DNA from: Ramazzottius varieornatus
Taxonomy: Eukaryota; Tardigrada; Eutardigrada; Parachela; Ramazzottiidae
Assembly (NCBI GenBank): GCA_001949185.1
Contig: BDGG01000014.1
Span: forward strand, 1,014,656-1,078,655
Length of the DNA stretch: 64,000 nt
Direction of reading: 5' to 3'
This document shows, one piece after another, positions 49,544 through 59,530 of the stretch. A program made the translations under genes and the position numbers. The notes under the pieces were generated by a model, which was not told the DNA's origin, ran no database searches, and saw only the letters and a program-made list of their open reading frames with translations. How positions within the stretch are numbered: position 1 is the first letter of the stretch; the number at the start of each line of letters is the position of its first letter.

Positions 49544-49875
49544 CTCTTTCCTTTCGCTGGCAGTTGGTCTTCTCTTTTCAACCTTTTTTCTCAAGTTTCT
49601 ACTCAGCATAATTCCGTTCGGTGTTGCCTTGGAGTTCTCTGCACTTTTTCTTCGCACTGTGCTTCTGGCGGGCGATATTGTTTGGAGTTTGGTTATTCAA
49701 CTGTACTTCGGTCTTTATCCACTCTGCAAATAGATTACTTGATACCGCTGTAATATTTTGTATTGCTCAACTGGATAAAAGCCACATCGTATGTGATATT
49801 CCGCCACAAGCTGTGAGAAACATGACGGACGGTTGAGGTATCTGCCGGTTATCCGAGGAGAAGCCTTGGGACGTA

Positions 49876-50758
49876 ATGATGTTTGCCCTGGTGGCGGCTG
49901 GCCTGCTGGCCTTTAGCGCCTGGCCTACAGCTAGCGCTCAGAACGCGCTAAGATGTTACCACTGTTCGGAAGCCGATTCTTGGTGTTATGGTGTCTCGCA
50001 TGCCTCAGTGGAAAATGCCAACGAGTCGCTGGATATGAACAAAGCTTGGTGGTTGAACTGGGTTGGGGACCTCCGATGTGCCCAAGAATACAGCTGGTGT
50101 GTGACGGAGTACGCCAACTTCCGCTTCGAGAACGAACACGGCAAACTGGGTAAGTCGCAACGCTGTCTGCAGCATACAGAAACCGCAGAAAAGGACGTCA
50201 GAACTGGTGGCGCACAGCTGAACGTGTTATTGGCTTGTCAGTTTCTTACTTGTTGGCTATTGGCTGGCCGTGCCGACTTTCCTGAGGTTTCATTTCACAG
50301 AATTAACAACTAAGTTGGCTCGCACAGTCGTATCGTTGGGTTGCGTTGCAGTTTCGTATAACCGTGCCTGTCACAAGAATATGGACAACGTGCCGGACAA
50401 CAGTTGTGCCGATAGTGCAAATGGGACGCGACGGTGTTTTTGCAAGACGGCTTACTGCAACGCCCATCCCATCGAATTCAGTAAAGCCCCTCATCCCTCG
50501 GAAAAAGCCAAGGCCGACAAGGAATTTTTGAAGATTGCCTACGGCGAAGCCACCAGCGAAAAGTTCAAGATGGACTTTAAGAACGAGCAAGGAAGCATGG
50601 CTTTGCAGTTGAAAGGACCGCCCACTGTCATCCGTCTCAAGGACGAGAACTTCAACAATATCACAAAGAGACGCAGCGTCGATGTGGAGGCCGCTGCTTC
50701 TGTCACCTGTAGCCTGAATCTCGCTGTGATTATTGTGGTGGCTGTCTTGAACTTTTGA
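49876..50758 (+). CDS. Ly6/uPAR-like GPI-anchored protein
   Basis: Two exons, 49876-50149 and 50352-50758, join in frame to 226 aa. A signal peptide (M-M-F-A-L-V-A-A-G-L-L-A-F) precedes L-R-C-Y-H-C, the opening of a three-finger Ly6 domain, and the domain closes with C-F-C-K-T-A-Y-C-N. A charged stalk of about 80 residues and a C-terminal hydrophobic segment (L-N-L-A-V-I-I-V-V-A-V-L-N-F) follow, consistent with GPI addition. Invertebrate members include quiver/sleepless-type channel modulators, but the function here is not inferable. A related gene lies just downstream on the same strand. Confidence 0.8.
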
Positions 50759-50990
50759 TATAGCACGTCGCGACCAGTGAGTCACGATGCGGGACTTCTC
50801 CCGTCTCCATACAGAAGAGCCTGTGTTGCTACCTAAGATAAACTTTACTGTAACATACATCACTTCGGTTTTACTTGGCTTATTGGTTGAGGTGTCAGAA
50901 TATAGCTCTGGCTTTGAACTAAAGTCATCTTAAACAGTAAATCAACTGGCTTGTCGTGTAACTAGCTTATCACGTACTCCTCACTGCGAA

Positions 50991-52146
50991 ATGTTTATTA
51001 CCGTGATATTACTCTTCATCGCTGCCGGAGTCAAGGTGTCAGGTAAGCCGCTTCAGCCCGAGCATTACTTTCGAACATCGATGGCGATTGGTCTTTGGAG
51101 GCTTTGCAGGCGCGGTCAAATGTCACATATGCACCTTCAATCTGCCTAACCCTTATCCTGCCGAAGCCGCCATCATGAATGCTTGCTGGGCGGACATCCA
51201 GTCTGGACTTGGCAAACAGCCCAATTGTCTGACGACAGATTTGAGCAAGCTCGACCCCTTTCTACAAGAGTGTGGCGGCCGCGCGACCTGGCTTCCAAAG
51301 AGCCAGCCTTTCAAGACGTCATCGCCTGCTACGCCACGTTCTTCTTCGCTGACGCCTCTAGCACCGGGTGTGCGTATGCCACTTCTTCATATCCATTGAC
51401 AGTGTTGTGTCAGTTCCTGTTGTGGGATTTCAAGTTCAATTCCAATTCCAGTTCGAAATTCTGGTTTCAATTCTTGTTCAATTTCCGTTCTTGGAGAAAT
51501 AGCAGTTCCTATTCCAGTCCCAGTTCCGTAACGGGAACTGAAATCAAAGAACTGAAATAGAGTCGTTAAAGTTCCGCCATATTTATCCATGTTATACTCC
51601 AAAGTATCACAGCGACCACGACAGCAACAAACCAAATAGTACAGATCCATGGGAAATGCGGCAGGAACTGGAATTCAGATCCGTAATTCCAGTTCCGGAT
51701 CTTCTAAAATTCGATTTCCAGTTCCTATTCCAGCTCCTATTCCAGTTCAAGGTTCTTGATTTCAGTTCTTTTAATTTCAGTTTCAGCTCCTCGAGAAACA
51801 CTTCGGTTCCTATTCTAGTTCCGGAACTGGAATTAGAACTGATAAAAGAACTGACATTATAGCGTTACAGTTCAGGAAGTGATACAACACTGTCCATTGT
51901 CACTGCCGAGAAGAAAGACCAGCGGTAATAATCATTAAAAGATGAGTTTTGTACAGTGGCTAACGGAGTTATTTGTGACTGCATGGACATACGAGCACTG
52001 AAGAATAGATGGAGAAAAGCCAGTGTTCTGACCACTTTACCTGCGGAACAAAGCTGTGTCGTGGGCATGGGCATGCCCGGCACAGCACTCAAGACAGCAT
52101 CGATCTGTTTCTGCAACCCCAAAGGTGTCGACTATAGCCACTTTTA
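50991..52146 (+). CDS. Second Ly6-like secreted protein, frame-broken
   Basis: Exon 1 (50991 to about 51042) encodes a signal peptide (M-F-I-T-V-I-L-L-F-I-A-A-G). Exon 2 from about 51110 starts A-V-K-C-H-I-C-T-F, a Ly6 opening. Near 51275-51290 the frame must change by one base for the sequence to continue as A-C-Y-A-T-F-F-F. A last exon around 51956-52146 ends I-C-F-C-N-P-K-G, the closing Ly6 Cys-Cys-Asn pattern. The intron between is filled with AGTTCC repeats. It is either a decaying tandem copy of the preceding gene or an intact gene with an assembly indel. There is no hydrophobic GPI signal at the end. Confidence 0.55.
51412..51860. repeat. AGTTCC/GGAACT low-complexity inverted array
   Basis: TTCCAATTCCAGTTC-type hexamer units fill both flanks of a centre near 51600, and GAACTGAAATCAAAGAACTG is mirrored on the right by the complementary order. 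It resembles a degenerate minisatellite that could form a hairpin. It lies in the intron of the second Ly6-like gene. Confidence 0.6.
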
Positions 52147-53076
52147 ATAATTCAAAACGCCGCCGTGCCCGCCGCGAGTGCATGTATATGGTCCGTATCA
52201 AACGAGTGTTGTACGACGGCGTACGTTTCTGTGCACTGACAACGTTGCCTACAATTTAGGCAAGTTGCACTGAGGGAAAATCCCGGAAGAGGTTGCCAGG
52301 TAGCGTGCTGAAACGTCACGTTTTGAACAGCCAGTCAAAAACTGAGCCTAATAAAACCGGCTATAGTGTCGACGGCTACAACAGCTACAGAGTTGTCGCC
52401 TTCAACGGCGGTGCTCAAAGCGTCCCTATGTTTTGCGCTACGGCTGGTCTTCCCGCACTACCTACGAACTCATCCAGTCCGCTCAGGCCATCCAGCCAGG
52501 GAGGTAACGCAGCGGGTCAGCTCAATGGCAACAGTGCTGTCTCTCCATCTGTATCCACAACGCCCTCCACCGCTCCCAAGATGGCTTTCATACATCGAGC
52601 TACCTTGTTGCCACCGACTCAGTGTGAGGCTATTACGTAATGGTCGCAGAGCTTACTAATAAACCTTGCATGCGACTTGATACCCCATGTTATCCCATGT
52701 CAAACCACTTCAGGTGGTCTAACATGGGATTTTTGGACACGAGCTGTCGTTACGGAGCTGGTTTTGTTCGTGAGTTTGTGTTTGAACCCCTCTGCTGAAC
52801 TTTGCCCAGTGTAGGGCGAAGTACATCATTAGTGGAGATAAGCTTGTGAATGGAATGTGACTGAGGAGAAGCGAAAGTAGGTCACAAAAGAAGAAGATAA
52901 GGCTATAGCATTGCATTCTGAGTCACAGGGAGTAATCAATGGTTGGGAACTGGGATACGCGCTGCCATCATCCGAGTTCCCGTTTTCTTCCCTTTTAGCC
53001 TCCCTCGGTGGCAACAGTACCCGTTAGGGTGCCGCCCGGCGAATTGTTACTTTGTCTCCCTGTACTCGCTCTGCGT
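52147..53076. other. Intergenic, one uncertain open frame
   Basis: An open frame at 52293-52640 encodes a Ser/Pro/Asn-rich stretch (S-S-P-L-R-P-S-S-Q-G-G-N) that could be a tail exon of a Ly6-type gene, but no splice joint is convincing. Nothing else is recognised. Confidence 0.3.
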
Positions 53077-53337
53077 TACGGTCCTACCTTCGAGATGTGA
53101 CAGTTCGACGCCCGATTTTGATTTTGGACGGTTCATATTTTCCCCAGCCTGCCAACCACACTGTTCGCCCGAGACCGATCAGCTGATCGGATGCACACAT
53201 GATTACTTGATAAAGTCAACCTTGAACAAATCGTCGATCAGTTGATCGTGTTGCTCGACGTTTGGCGAGCCGCCTCATGCAAAATTGATATTCGGCCGCA
53301 GAAGAATCAATTGTCACATCTCTGAGGTAGGACTGTA
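53077..53337. mobile_element. TA-flanked MITE (Tc1/mariner-like)
   Basis: The left end TACGGTCCTACCTTCGAGAT and the right end (inverse of TACAGTCCTACCTCAGAGAT) form inverted repeats extending through GATGTGACA, bounded by TA on both sides. No ORF is visible in the 260-bp element. Confidence 0.65.
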
Positions 53338-53439
53338 CATAATTATATCTAAAGCATCTTGCTCGCTGACAATATGGATACTTTACGTCGACTGTTGTTT
53401 TTCTTGGCGATAAGACCTGCCGTGTAGGCTGTATGAAGT

Positions 53440-53570
53440 AGCCGTCTGTAAAGTAGGCTTGGCGAAGATTAAATAAGCCGCTTTAGCCCTTCGAAGCCGC
53501 CGCTGAACTAGTTTTTAGCAGCAGCTAAAACGGCTAATACACTTTTAGCTGAACGGCAGAAAGGCTTGTT
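53440..53570. repeat. Partial copy of the AGCCG-rich foldback element
   Basis: CTTGGCGAAGATTAAATAAGC and GCAGCTAAAACGGCTAATAC match one arm of the palindromic element at 44459-44761. The second arm and the target duplication are not visible. Confidence 0.5.
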
Positions 53571-54453
53571 TTATCAGGTGGGAGAGAATGACTTGTTACT
53601 TTTCGAGCCATTGATTGAGAACCTTTTTTGCAAACGTTCCCTTGCATGTTCTGTCATATACCAACACTCCTTGTTTTATAGCAGCAAGTTTCGAGCCTGT
53701 GCGTCGACTGCCAGAAGAAAAAATTCAAGTCTGAATCCAAACGAGGAAAGTTTTCCAACCGCTCTTCCGATTTTCTTCTTTCAATAGTGGGCTAAACAAC
53801 AGGTCACCGAATCATACCATCCTGTGGAGTTATATTAGGGGTCAAGGATTAAATTTGAAGTCATCGTATTACGGCTTCTGGAATTTCAAAAAGGGAAAAA
53901 CGTGTTTCTCCGGTTATAGAAGCGACGGTTAAAATGCACCACTTTAGTGAGGTAGCAAGAACCAAATTTCTCTCGTCTCACTTCTTGAAAAAATGGTGAT
54001 AAGTGGTCGAGCAGACACCCCCAGGGTGTGTACATGTGTACTACCTTTGACGAAGGTTGCTTTGGCGTGGAACTGTTCCAGCTCTCAAGACGCCAGATCC
54101 GATTTTTGATACCTTGCCTGGCTTCTCACCCGGAAAGCTTTGGCACCGCAAATCGTTAGACACAACCCAAAACTGATTTTTAGACAGTATTCACCGGAGC
54201 GTTCAAAGGAACCGTAAGCATGTTTGGAACAAAACTTGGGTGGTCAAAAGCACTTTTTTTGCGAAAGTGATGGTGTTTTCCGAAATGACGAGTTCATTTA
54301 GACGAACTCTAGAAGTAGGCGCCGATCAATAACTTGAATCTCGAGAAGTGAATCCGAAAGTTCAATGCTAGCGCATCAATTTGCCAAACTTTAGGAGGAA
54401 AAGCTTCGCTGGAAGGGAGAAACAATTTTTCGAAATTGGTGTTGGAAAAAAAG
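53571..54453. other. Intergenic, nothing recognised
   Basis: I found no supported ORF, RNA gene or repeat structure here. Confidence 0.4.
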
Positions 54454-54715
54454 TACAGTCCGGTCGCTCGAAATCTGGTACCTGATTTTTCGATTTAAAA
54501 ATAAAGAAATCGTGCACAATTAACGATACTGCGAGATATACCGACACAGCCGGTCCACATGCGGGTTGATTACTTGATCACACCAGTAAAGCTACGGTGT
54601 AATTTATGTGTGATGTAATTTCGGCCTTGGCTCGTCGTGTTGTATTGCGAATGTATAGCAGACTTCAAAACAAAATCGGAGAAATACGTACCAGATTTCG
54701 ATCGACCGGACTGTA
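54454..54715. mobile_element. TA-flanked MITE with CAGTCCGGTCG ends
   Basis: TACAGTCCGGTCGCTCGAAA on the left is mirrored at the right by the inverse of TACAGTCCGGTCGATCGAAA, with the match running about 28 bp through ATCTGGTAC. TA at both borders and a CAGT start are typical of Tc1/mariner-derived MITEs. Confidence 0.75.
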
Positions 54716-55906
54716 CCAAGTCATAGTTCCGCACCTAATAGGCTCGACGAGCCCACCATACGTGTCTGGTAGCTGCTTCCCACCAGTCGCTGAGCTGATC
54801 TGATCTGATGTGCTTCAATATCGTAGTACTGTAGAAGACCATCACTAGACTGTCGTAGAGCAAGAATTTCTTTCATTGCCCCCTGATATTTAGTGTGTCT
54901 TGCATTAAACTGATGATTTAGCTCGCTTTTTTGGCTTGAGAGAAGAAAAGTTGGACGTTGTAGCTCATTTAGCGGCATCTGTATACTACCAACTGACTTG
55001 CTGTACCTTAAACGCTGGCTGTACTCCTACTAGTGCGCGATGGCAGTTTGTACTGTGATTGTTTTGTTTTTGTTTTGTTGCTGCCCAAACGCGGGTTTCA
55101 GGTACTGTGATGCTCCTTAAACTTCGCGAATCATGTCATCGGACACGTAAATTTTGCCCGTCAGGCACGGGTTTCACGCAGTCTGGCCAATCAACAATAG
55201 TCCTCCTCACGACGATCTGTTTATGTCGTAAACGATTGATTCGAAATTTGAGTTTGCTTGATCCACGGCAATTAGTTGTGAATGAGGCAAAATTGCGTTT
55301 TTCGAAAGTCTCGGAAAGGGGAGCGGAAATGCGCGAGTTTTGCGGGGTAGGTTTGTAGGCAAACTTTGCCTCCTGACTAGGCTGAAATTGATGGTTTTCT
55401 CTCTGGCTAGTCTCTGTCTGTCGATATCCCTGACGCTAATAGGTATCAAGAAGCCCATACGCGAAACGGTACCTCGCAACGTGAAGCACTGTGCAGATAG
55501 AGATCAGCTGAGAAGTGAAAATTTGAAATTTTGAGTCAAGTGTGCAGAGAATAATCCGTTTTCGCTCTCAAGTAAGCTACTCGAGGGCTGCTTATCTTGA
55601 AAGCGAAATTTCGTAATCACTTTCAAGATCAGCACAATCAACGGAGTTTTACGGCCTGTCGTAAGGAGGACTAATGCATCATATACCCCGCTGTCGTTGG
55701 AAAATCCAGCCTGGCAGATTAATTATCTTCTACAGAAGTAAACTGCATTCAAAAGTGCAGTCAAGACCTTCAAAACGTTTCTTACAATCTTGTTCCAAAG
55801 CTTTCCCGAGTTCCGGAACGACTAGACAGTACGCTTTGCTTCTGCGTCTCCATCTCCATACCTCTCAATAATGAGGAGACCATCAGGCAATCAATCCAGT
55901 ACGAAA
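54716..55906. other. Intergenic, nothing recognised
   Basis: Open frames are short and show no family resemblance. No repeat structure stands out. Confidence 0.4.
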
Positions 55907-56430
55907 TGCTAATCTTGATTTTTGAGACATTTGTAAACTCAATCGTTTCGTCCAAACTGTCGTTTGTTCACACCATCTGCGCAAAGTGAAACTTCTCTAT
56001 TTACGCCTTTGGGGCCCGAAGTTCCGTGTTGCTCAAGACCCAATTTCAGAATTGATAAAGTCAAAAGTCTTACAGCAGAATAGACGGCCATAAAGACAAA
56101 TTTTAATTGCTCTTTATCTTCCGCCCACTCAATCTTCCGCCTACTTAATTACAGAGTCAATATTAACGCGGGAGGTCCCTAAAGTCAACAGACCGAGTTT
56201 TCCAAGTTCCTCGATACTTTTTTATCAACATTGGATGGTTGATATTAATAATAGTTAATGCAGAGTAAAAAGTCAGGTTCCAAACTCGACTTTCTACTCC
56301 ATTGCCAGCGTGACAGGTAAATTTTTCATACCCGATACGCCAGCATAGACGGTGGCGCCAGCTGAACTATACAGAGGAGAGGGAGGCACATAGTCGAGCG
56401 CACCCGTGCAAGGGTCAAGAGGGTAAGAAC
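55907..56430. repeat. Left long terminal inverted repeat
   Basis: This pairs with 58661-59177. Shared landmarks include TTTGGGGCCCGAAGTTCCGT, GCGGGAGGTCCCTAAAGTC and GGAGGCACATAGTCGAGCGC. The end of the broken integrase frame runs into its inner edge. Confidence 0.85.
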
Positions 56431-56815
56431 GGCCTTCTTTGACTCGTTCTTAATGGTCAGAAGATAGGCCTTTCGGGAAAACGCATCTAGCGCCGATAAA
56501 ATGAAGTCATTTCCATCATTTTGATCTTTAATTGAGCCAACATCAATCAGATCAATTTGCCAGTGCTTGCCGCGGCCGTTGACGACGATTGGTACTCGAG
56601 GGAAAATTCCTTCTTACCGGCACATGCGAAGTGTACACCGGGTTGGCCTTTAGCCATTTGGCGACAAACTCCTTCTTCAGGTCGGGGCATCTACTCCGAC
56701 GGGTAAACTCCTCAAACAATAACTTTACACCGCCAAACGAACCAACAGACTTTGGATCATGGTAGATTTTATTCAACAACTCGTGCAAGTTCTTCCTGCT
56801 ACACGAACCACGTTT
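56400..56815 (-). pseudogene. Polinton-type integrase fragment, frame-shifted and truncated
   Basis: The minus strand encodes I-Y-H-D-P-K-S-V-G-S-F-G-G-V, V-A-K-W-L-K and Y-T-S-H-V-P-V-R-R-N-F, the N-terminal pattern of Maverick/Polinton integrases. After a one-base frame change near 56600 it continues with H-W-Q-I-D-L-I-D, containing the first catalytic Asp, and L-D-A-F-S-R-K-A-Y, containing a core Asp. The reading frame then meets the left TIR, so the final catalytic Glu region is missing. The fragment cannot encode an active enzyme. Confidence 0.75.
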
Positions 56816-56994
56816 GTCTCCCGTTCCTGAACAACAGCTAAAAACGATAGGTACATCAATTTGGAAATACCATTTAGAGCTTTACCCGATAAGAACTGTC
56901 TGCGCATCAGAGGGCGCCAGATAGTAAGGCATTTGTAATGCAAGACACATAGACACACAGGAGCTAAATGAAGACCAGAGCGTTCAACACACAT

Positions 56995-57240
56995 TAAAGA
57001 TATCGACGAGGCTGTTCTTATCAATGGCGTTTAGACAAAAATAGAACAGCTTGTTCTTGCGCTCTTCATCGCTGATTCCCACTCGACAGCAGTGTTCTCC
57101 GGTTTTAGTCACGCATTTCTGGCATCCCATCTGAGCGTCCTTGATGAAGGCTCGTCGTAGAAGAGAGGCGAATACATACTTGAATAAGGCTACTGCTCGC
57201 TTGGTGGTGAGAATAGTCGTAGGTGAATGAATGCTCCGTG
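56995..57240 (-). other. Cysteine-containing ORF segment in the element, unknown
   Basis: The minus strand carries G-C-Q-K-C-V-T-K-T-G-E-H-C-C, then S-D-E-E-R-K-N-K-L-F-Y-F-C-L. The Cys spacing hints at a small zinc knuckle but fits neither the RING nor the BIR pattern. It lies between the BIR ORF and the integrase remnant and may be the end of a longer protein. Confidence 0.35.
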
Positions 57241-57300
57241 GTGCTGGAGTTCGTACATAGGCCAGTGATGAGCTCGCTTTTAAAGGAACCAGAGTTCTTT

Positions 57301-57942
57301 TCATTGGACCTCGTCGAATCCATGGTCGTCGCTGGTGACGGAGGTGAGCACCAGAGGGCAGGAATCGTTCAGCTTCTGGTGATACTTCCAAGCATTTCCG
57401 GCAGGTATCTTAGCCCATCCGTCCTTCACGCCGCAAATGTAACACTGAACAGATCGGCCATCAAGGAAGAAGCCGGCCCGGGCTAAACCGTTTGGATCGT
57501 ATCGTCTTTTTCCTGGCCACCAACAGAAACTACGGAAGCGGCTGGTGTACTTCTGCGTATGATCATGTTTGCCGTGTAGTTGTACCACATGACGTGCGCC
57601 GCCTGATGACGGCTCAATGTTCAGCGAATCTGGAGTGTCATAGCCGGATTTCTTTTTCACCACGAATTTTACTGGCTGTGCTAGTTTGTACACATCAAGT
57701 AGTAATTTACAGTAGTCACCCTGCACAGTGTCATTCTGCCCCGTGTAACGCAAGCCGGCTGCCGACAATGCAATAGGGTTGATATTCGTATTTTTCCATG
57801 TCGCGTAGCTTTTCAAGCGCTCGATAAAGGACCCATCAGGAACAGATATGTTAGACAGCAGTGTGAACGTTATAAGTTTGAGTCGAAGCCCGGAGTAAAC
57901 GCTTTTGACCTTGGAAAGCGGGAAAAAAATATGCGCCACCAA
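57301..57942 (-). CDS. BIR-domain (IAP-repeat) protein carried by the element
   Basis: A 213-aa open frame. Residues about 135-195 form a BIR domain: R-F-R-S-F-C-W-W-P, L-A-R-A-G-F-F-L-D-G, V-Q-C-Y-I-C-G-V, G-W-A-K-I and W-K-Y-H-Q-K-L-N-D-S-C, which supplies the Cys-Cys-His-Cys zinc ligands. An earlier segment (E-R-L-K-S-Y-A-T-W to L-S-A-A-G-L-R-Y-T-G) looks like a second, degenerate BIR without its Cys pair. No RING is seen. BIR proteins bind caspases or act in cell division; such genes are known in insect DNA viruses and could have been captured by this element. Function here is inferred only. Confidence 0.65.
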   Translation of the reverse strand: MVAHIFFPLSKVKSVYSGLRLKLITFTLLSNISVPDGSFIERLKSYATWKNTNINPIALSAAGLRYTGQNDTVQGDYCKLLLDVYKLAQPVKFVVKKKSGYDTPDSLNIEPSSGGARHVVQLHGKHDHTQKYTSRFRSFCWWPGKRRYDPNGLARAGFFLDGRSVQCYICGVKDGWAKIPAGNAWKYHQKLNDSCPLVLTSVTSDDHGFDEVQ

Positions 57943-58384
57943 CTAGAATGATGACGATCCAATTAGCACCGGCCACCTGTACTGCGGTCTTGGTTGCGAC
58001 CGCCGATCGATACTCCAACCCCTCACCGTTAATGGTAACGGATGGCGGCTGGTCCGTATGTACACAGGCCGCAACGACCTTCAAACGTCGAGGAGGTACG
58101 ATGCTACAGTTAAAGTTATCGTTACCCCGCACGTCCAGAGTATTCAGGTTGGGATAATGATCGAGCAAGTCGGTGTAGTTTATCTGCCGGAGAAAATTTT
58201 AAGCAGCGAGAACGTGATAGAATCGCTTATCGACTGTCGAGTTGTCCGTCTTCAGCTCGTGAAGGTCGCGGTCGAGACAATCAATTACAGAAGGCGCGTT
58301 CTTACAAAAGCAACCTTCTATCCAAGCTGGAGTAGTTTTCATTAGGACTAGAAGAGGGAAACACACGAACAGTAATGTCGACAT
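57860..58384 (-). pseudogene. Signal-peptide, LRR-like, single-pass membrane ORF with internal stop
   Basis: From 58384 the minus strand encodes a hydrophobic leader (L-L-F-V-C-F-P-L-L-V-L-M) and a Cys-containing start (C-F-C-K-N-A-P-S-V-I-D-C) like an LRR N-cap. A TAA at 58201-58199 interrupts the frame. In the same frame beyond it are Y-P-N-L-N-T-L-D-V-R-G-N, a leucine-rich repeat, and a transmembrane stretch N-W-I-V-I-I-L-V-G-G-A-Y-F-F. A short intron removing the stop is possible but not shown. Confidence 0.5.
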
Positions 58385-58660
58385 GATGAATCAAAAGAGG
58401 GGTTAAAAGAAGACTAAACTAACGTACCGGATATCGAACTGGTCGTAGTCACTTCCGGTCTCATCAGAACGATCTCAATCATGCGCCCCGGGGACCTTCC
58501 CCTTCCTTAACCCTATATGCGCTACATACGTACTATCCCGTAGCTGCCATTACGTCTTTAAACAAACAGTAGACAGTTTACATGACCGAAATGGCGGAAT
58601 TAGACACTTCAGGCACGATCTAGACTGATATAAGACCAGTTACATGCATGCGCCATTAAT

Positions 58661-59177
58661 TACCCTCATAGACCCTTGCACAGGTGCGCTCGACTATGTG
58701 CCTCCCTCTCCTCTGTATAGTTCAGCTGGCGCCACCGTCTATGCTGGCGTATCGGGTATGAAAAATTTACCTGTCACGCTGGCAATGGAGTAGAAAGTCG
58801 AGTTTGGAACCTGACTTTTTACTCTGCATTAACTATTATTAATATCAACCATCCAATGTTGATAAAAAAGTATCGAGGAACTTGGAAAACTCGGTCTGTT
58901 GACTTTAGGGACCTCCCGCGTTAATATTGACTCTGTAATTAAGTAGGCGGAAGATTGAGTGGGCGGAAGATAAAGAGCAATTAAAATTTGTCTTTATGGC
59001 CGTCTATTCTGCTGTAAGACTTTTGACTTTATCAATTCTGAAATTGGGTCTTGAGCAACACGGAACTTCGGGCCCCAAAGGCGTAAATAGAGAAGTTTCA
59101 CTTTGCGCAGATGGTGTGAACAAACGACAGTTTGGACGAAACGATTTTTACAAATGTCTCAAAATTCAAGATTAGCA
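58661..59177. repeat. Right long terminal inverted repeat
   Basis: This is the inverted partner of 55907-56430. GCGCTCGACTATGTGCCTCC, AATGTTGATAAAAAAGTATC and ACGGAACTTCGGGCCCCAAA are exact complements of the left arm. Confidence 0.85.
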
Positions 59178-59309
59178 ATTCGCTTCGCGATTCAAGAAAC
59201 GAGGGGGGGCTTCGTTCGTGAACCCCAAAGGGAACTCTTCGCCGATTTGAAATTTTCCCATACTGTCTTGAGTATTACTCTGGCTGGCAATAAGCAGTGG
59301 GAAGCGTAA

Positions 59310-59530
59310 TCGGTGCCCGGGAAATGCAGACCTTTCACTCCGGACGATCAGACAATCAAAATACATTTGGGCCAGCACTTGTTAACTTGGTGGGCTAGGT
59401 ACTACCAAGGGAATTACCATGGCCTGCCTCGGTCGTTTGTTCTATCTTTTTCCTCAAACTGCCACGCGTTTTGCAACCTCTCAAAGGTTCCAGCGACTCC
59501 TTTTATAAAGTTTGATTTTCAAAATTGATT
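59310..59530. repeat. Dispersed repeat copy 2 (uninterrupted, inverted to copy at 2263)
   Basis: CGGTGCCCGGGAAATGCAGA through AGCGACTCCTTTTATAAAGT is the reverse complement of the two blocks at 2263-2403 and 2685-2755. Here they are contiguous, so this copy shows the uninterrupted form. Confidence 0.7.

Larger units (their letters stand above)
55907..59177. mobile_element. Polinton/Maverick-like deletion derivative with ~520-bp TIRs
   Basis: Left (about 55907-56430) and right (about 58661-59177) ends are inverted copies of about 520 bp, identical over long stretches and starting TGCTAATCTTGATTTTTGAG (right arm with minor differences). Between them, all on minus, lie a signal-peptide/LRR-like membrane ORF, a BIR ORF, a Cys-containing ORF and part of a retroviral-type integrase matching Polinton integrases. 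Polymerase, packaging ATPase, protease and capsid genes are absent in 3.3 kb, so the unit is non-autonomous. No 6-bp target duplication is visible at the borders I chose. High TIR identity suggests recent movement or gene conversion. Confidence 0.75.

Noticed and set aside
49515-49733. Hydrophobic 72-aa frame just after the carboxypeptidase stop
   Set aside because: It starts inside the carboxypeptidase last exon in another frame and is AT-rich 3' flank. Hydrophobicity alone is not evidence of a gene.
52293-52640. Ser/Pro-rich 115-aa frame after the second Ly6 gene
   Set aside because: It could be a tail exon, but the only plausible joins create immediate stops, so it was not annotated as coding.
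56773-57024. 83-aa frame beside the integrase remnant
   Set aside because: It overlaps the integrase N-terminal region in another frame, and its sequence shows no motif of its own.
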